NCBI GenBank assembly: GCA_027490305.1
Contig: JAIXYI010000063.1
Location: forward strand, 32,313-96,312
Reading direction: 5' to 3'
From: Flavobacteriaceae bacterium
GTDB taxonomy: Bacteria > Bacteroidota > Bacteroidia > Flavobacteriales > Flavobacteriaceae
DNA length: 64,000 nucleotides
Positions 61,016 to 64,000 of the stretch are shown here, piece by piece; the first letter of the stretch is position 1, and the number at the start of each line of letters is the position of its first letter. Below the pieces are notes generated by a model. That model was not told the DNA's origin. It did no database searches and saw nothing but the letters and a program-made list of their open reading frames with translations. A program made the translations under genes and the position numbers.

Positions 61016-61054
61016 ACAATACATTTTCGGTAGCGCTCACTGCCACCGGTTAAA

Positions 61055-61501
61055 TTATTCGTGTTTTCCGTCGTCAAAGACCTGGATGGTCACTTCCTTT
61101 TCGATCAACTCGGTGAACTTGCCGCGGTAGCGTGTCGCCTTCACCAGGTGGTTGTCGATCCAGTGGTAATTGCCTCCCCTCGGTTTCCCGAACAGGATAC
61201 CATGGTATTTGAAGCCGTATTTTTTTAGCCATATTTCGGTATACTCGCGATGGGCTTCCGTACGCGATGTAAAGAAAAAGATGACGTGGCCTTCATCATA
61301 CCACCGGTTAAGCGTTTCGAGCGCATCGGGATACACCGCCGCTGTCAACATCCGCTCCGGTTCTTCATTTGGTATATCGTCGCAAATCGTTCCGTCGATA
61401 TCGATCAAATAGTTCTTAATTCCCTCGGGCAGGATCGGGCTGATTCGATGCCCGTTTTCCGTTGTTTCCTGCAAGTTCTTGTCAATGTCTTCTGCTTCCA
61501 T
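61055..61501 (-). CDS. HAD-superfamily phosphatase-like protein
   Basis: A 148-aa protein. The HAD motif I is YLIDIDGTICDD near residue 33, motif II is FFFTSRTEAHR, and a Lys followed by Asp in motif III/IV positions lies in FGKPRGGNYHWIDNH. The short length and lack of a large cap place it among small phosphatases of the LNS2/polynucleotide-kinase-phosphatase-like type. It is sometimes annotated phosphoheptose isomerase, for which there is no support here. It lies between the two Fe-S genes, in the same direction, with gaps of 39 and 66 nt. Confidence 0.75.
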   Translation of the reverse strand: MEAEDIDKNLQETTENGHRISPILPEGIKNYLIDIDGTICDDIPNEEPERMLTAAVYPDALETLNRWYDEGHVIFFFTSRTEAHREYTEIWLKKYGFKYHGILFGKPRGGNYHWIDNHLVKATRYRGKFTELIEKEVTIQVFDDGKHE

Positions 61502-61567
61502 GTTCGTTTGGTTTCTAATTTGTCAGATTAAAAACCCCCTTAACCTCACCTATAAGAGAATTTTCGT

Positions 61568-62899
61568 CTAATTTTCGTTTCGCCAGTTCGCGCGGTCCAT
61601 TTGGCTGTATTGCCACGGCGCCGCATTATTTTCCACATTCGTCATCATCGCATTCAGCGACATCGGGGCGGCACTCTGCTCCATTACGAGATACCGTCGC
61701 ATGTCCATGATGATGGAAAGTGGACTGATGTTCACCGGACACTCCTCTACGCAGGCGTTGCAGGTTGTGCAGGCCCAGAGTTCTTCCGGCGTAATATAAT
61801 CGTTCAACAGCGTCTTGCCGTCGGGCACGAAGGTGCCGTTGTTCTTGTCGATGTTGCGTCCTACTTCCTCCAAACGGTCGCGGGTATCCATCATGATCTT
61901 ACGCGGCGAGAGTTTTTTGCCGGTGATATTGGCCGGACAGGAAGAGGTGCAACGGCCACACTCTGTGCAGGTGTAGGCGTTTAGCAATTGTAACCAATTC
62001 AGGTCGTGTACGTCGCTTGCACCGAATTTTTCCGGCACGGCATCTGGGTCAGGAGCCGGCGCTGCAAATGGATCGGCGTTGGGATCGAGCATCAGTTTCA
62101 CCTCTTTGGTGACAGAATCGAGGTTGTTGAATTTACCCAATTCGTCGAGGTTTGCATAATACGTATTCGGAAACGCCAACAGGATGTGGAGGTGCTTGGA
62201 AAAGTAGAGGTAATTCAGGAATACCAAAATGCCTGCAATGTGCAACCACCAGGCCGCACGCTCGAAGAGTGCTACCGTTCCGTCGGCCATTCCGTTGAAC
62301 ATAGGTGCGATGAACTGGCTGATGGGATACGACCCCACCTCGGCGTAGTGTGTGTAGCCAATCTGTTGCAGGTGGTAATCGGCCGCGTTCATCACCAGGA
62401 AAAGGGTCATCAACAGCACTTCAAACAGGAGGATATAATTCGCATCGTTCTTTGGCCATCCGTCAAGGTCGGAATGGATGAAGCGCTTGAGGCGGATGAC
62501 ATTGCGTCGTGCCAGGAAGATAAATACGGTCACCAACACGGCAAATGCCAATACTTCGAAGGATCCGATCAGGAAGGAATACAATCCGCCCATGAAAGAC
62601 AGGATCCGGTGCGTTCCGAAAATACCGTCGATGACGATCTCGAGTACTTCAATATTAATGATGACGAAACCCGCATACACGATGATATGCAGAAACCCTG
62701 CGATGGGCCGCTTTACCATTTTGGATTGCCCCAGGGCTACACGCGCCATATTCGCCCACCGCTCAGACGGTCGGTCACTTCTGTCGACGGGGCGCCCCAG
62801 TCGTATGTTCCGCATCAGTCTCCGTACGTTCAGCGCAAAATAACCTGCGCCCAACGCGAGGAGTACTACAAAGAAAAGGTTGTCTATATAGTCCATCAT
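61568..62899 (-). CDS. Membrane-bound [4Fe-4S] oxidoreductase (HdrE/HdrC-like fusion)
   Basis: A 443-aa protein with five to six helices in the first 250 residues (a NarI/HdrE-like cytochrome-type domain with His-containing helices, e.g. GFLHIIVYAGFVIINIEVLE) and a dicluster ferredoxin domain at about 310-400: CTECGRCTSSCP and CTTCNACVEECP. It probably passes electrons from the quinone pool to the CCG protein encoded downstream. The start (ATGATGG at 62899) overlaps the MCE gene stop by 4 nt. The natural partner substrate in Bacteroidota is not known. Confidence 0.87.
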   Translation of the reverse strand: MMDYIDNLFFVVLLALGAGYFALNVRRLMRNIRLGRPVDRSDRPSERWANMARVALGQSKMVKRPIAGFLHIIVYAGFVIINIEVLEIVIDGIFGTHRILSFMGGLYSFLIGSFEVLAFAVLVTVFIFLARRNVIRLKRFIHSDLDGWPKNDANYILLFEVLLMTLFLVMNAADYHLQQIGYTHYAEVGSYPISQFIAPMFNGMADGTVALFERAAWWLHIAGILVFLNYLYFSKHLHILLAFPNTYYANLDELGKFNNLDSVTKEVKLMLDPNADPFAAPAPDPDAVPEKFGASDVHDLNWLQLLNAYTCTECGRCTSSCPANITGKKLSPRKIMMDTRDRLEEVGRNIDKNNGTFVPDGKTLLNDYITPEELWACTTCNACVEECPVNISPLSIIMDMRRYLVMEQSAAPMSLNAMMTNVENNAAPWQYSQMDRANWRNEN

Positions 62900-63873
62900 T
62901 TCTTAGAAGGATAGGTGATCGTATCGTTGGCTGTCGGTGCTTTATACGGCTTGTTCTTCTTGCCGAACAGCGAGACATTGACGTAGCGCGTCGGGTTCAG
63001 CCTCAAATCCTGCAGCAACAGTTCCAATTCTTTCGAGGTCTTCGAAAGGTTCTTATACAGTGTATCGTCTTTCAACATCTTTCCAGCCGTTCCCTGTCCG
63101 GATTCGAGTCCGGCCATAATTGTATTGACTTTCACCAACGCCTGTTCGAGTGACTTGGCCGTGCGACCGAACTCGATTTTTGCCAGTGAATCCGATACAA
63201 CCGCAAAATTGCCAGACACTTTATCAAGGTTGGTCATGGTGCGGTCAATCTTGGACTTGTTGTCCGACAAGGTCTTATTAAGGGTCGCGGAAGCGCCTTT
63301 GAATTCCGCTAATGTGCTATCGAGATTGGCGATGCTGTTACGCAGGTTCGCCTTGGTTTTGTCATCAAGCACATTATTGAGGTTGGTCAGCAATTTATCT
63401 GCTGAGACCACCATCAGTCCCACGCGGTCGGCAAGCGGTTGCAGTTTCGCGCTAAAATCATCGAGCAATCCCGGGATTTCCTGTCCTTTTAGGGTATCAC
63501 CTGAAACAGCTTCCTGGGCGTCATCGGTATTCAGTACGATCTGTATCTGCTTCCCTCCGATCGGACTCGGCGCATACAACTTGGCGATACTCGATTTGGA
63601 GATGAAGAAATCGGCGTTGTCAATCTGCATTTCGACTACAATCGGTCGTCCGAATTTGTTTTTGGGATGTACGCTGTTGACCTTTCCGATCGCGAGTCCG
63701 TTGATTGTGACGGGCGATGAAACACCCAAACCGTCGACATTGTCAAACTCGACATACAGCACCTTGGTACTGCCCAATAGGTTACGCCCTTCTAAAAAAC
63801 GATAGCCCCATACGAAAAACAACAGGGCTGCGATAACGAAAAGTGACGTCTTTATTTCTTTGGATATTTTCAA
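62896..63873 (-). CDS. MCE-domain protein (MlaD family)
   Basis: A 325-aa protein anchored by one N-terminal helix (TSLFVIAALLFFVWGYRFLEG). The MCE domain covers about residues 37-115 (LYVEFDNVDGLGVSSPVTINGLAIGKV, the conserved G-L-x-x-x-x-P-V-x-x-x-G block). The rest is a long coiled-coil-like helix (about 130-280) that may span the periplasm. MlaD proteins form hexameric rings that carry phospholipids between membranes. No mlaE or mlaF is visible here. It lies 34 nt after the amidase gene on the same strand. Confidence 0.87.
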   Translation of the reverse strand: MKISKEIKTSLFVIAALLFFVWGYRFLEGRNLLGSTKVLYVEFDNVDGLGVSSPVTINGLAIGKVNSVHPKNKFGRPIVVEMQIDNADFFISKSSIAKLYAPSPIGGKQIQIVLNTDDAQEAVSGDTLKGQEIPGLLDDFSAKLQPLADRVGLMVVSADKLLTNLNNVLDDKTKANLRNSIANLDSTLAEFKGASATLNKTLSDNKSKIDRTMTNLDKVSGNFAVVSDSLAKIEFGRTAKSLEQALVKVNTIMAGLESGQGTAGKMLKDDTLYKNLSKTSKELELLLQDLRLNPTRYVNVSLFGKKNKPYKAPTANDTITYPSKK

Positions 63874-63907
63874 AATGCGGTGTTTTGAGGTGACCGGTCA
63901 GGCGAAG

Positions 63908-64000
63908 TCACGGGTATTGTATTTTTTTTCCATCGCGGTAGGCGACGATGAAGGCGCTGGTATAGCCTTTGGCCTTGGCGTCTGCCAGGTTCTTTTTGGC
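63908..64000 (-). CDS. C-terminal end of an N-acetylmuramoyl-L-alanine amidase or SPOR protein (partial)
   Basis: Only the last 30 codons are in the window, running off the right edge. They read KNLADAKAKGYTSAFIVAYRDGKK and end with QYP and TGA. This is the last helix and strand of a SPOR-type peptidoglycan-binding domain. In Flavobacterium such an end is typical of an exported amidase located next to the MCE gene. The catalytic part is outside the window, so the enzyme name is an inference. Confidence 0.5.
   Translation of the reverse strand, partial: AKKNLADAKAKGYTSAFIVAYRDGKKIQYP

Noticed and set aside
62006..62914. 302-codon open frame on the plus strand
   Set aside because: Antisense to the Fe-S membrane protein; it is His/Gln-rich with no family motif, a by-product of codon bias in the real gene.

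Overview
The window looks like a chromosomal segment from a member of the Flavobacteriaceae (Bacteroidota), most likely Flavobacterium or a close relative. Direct reasons: many genes are preceded by the Bacteroidota -7 promoter box TAnnTTTG, several with a TTG box 20-21 nt upstream; Shine-Dalgarno sequences are absent; a secreted metalloprotease ends in a type IX secretion sorting domain; and bshA (bacillithiol synthesis) is present. GC content is high for that genus judged by eye, so the genus is an inference. No rRNA, tRNA, CRISPR array, prophage or transposase was found.

Layout. 1-4641: end of a YfhO-type membrane protein, a glycosyltransferase and a flippase in one operon. 4688-17757: housekeeping and repair: two uvrA paralogues, an ECF sigma factor with a 47-aa follower ORF, endonuclease III, a BCP peroxiredoxin, an M1-peptidase-like protein fused to a probable barrel, a LOG-family protein and a Spy-like exported helical protein. 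17758-21545: a looser region with a response regulator, a GH130 enzyme, structured intergenic repeats and a four-helix-bundle gene enclosed by a perfect 26-bp inverted repeat. 21546-42640: an accessory metabolic island. 43018-55090: helicase, endonuclease V, MscS channel, secreted metalloprotease, fumarase, L,D-transpeptidase and small exported proteins. 55120-64000 (minus strand): SPOR/amidase end, MCE protein, Fe-S membrane protein, HAD-like protein, CCG-domain protein, a 160-aa protein, a GH3/beta-lactamase fusion, bshA and a PrcB-domain lipoprotein.

The main biological story is the island at 21.5-42.6 kb plus fumC at 50.0 kb. Plus-strand genes encode an aryl-CoA ligase, a FAD-monooxygenase/old-yellow-enzyme fusion of the salicylyl-CoA 5-hydroxylase / 2-aminobenzoyl-CoA monooxygenase type, and a hotdog thioesterase, with a flavin reductase in front and a nitrilase and an exported amidohydrolase behind. 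Minus-strand genes encode gentisate 1,2-dioxygenase, a fumarylacetoacetate-hydrolase-family enzyme and maleate cis-trans isomerase. Together they spell out: salicylate (or anthranilate) to aryl-CoA, 5-hydroxylation, release of gentisate (or 5-hydroxyanthranilate), ring cleavage to maleylpyruvate, hydrolysis to maleate plus pyruvate, isomerisation to fumarate, and hydration by FumC. The route avoids glutathione, which fits an organism that makes bacillithiol. An alcohol/aldehyde dehydrogenase pair and an acetyl-CoA synthetase/transporter group sit between the two arms.

Between genes the window carries unusual non-coding structure: about ten degenerate arrays with a strict 7-bp period that abut start or stop codons; a GC-rich element of about 130-150 bp present in three related copies; a structured palindromic region at 17.85-18.06 kb; and at least one orphan promoter-terminator unit (42.75-42.89 kb) that may encode a small RNA or micropeptide.
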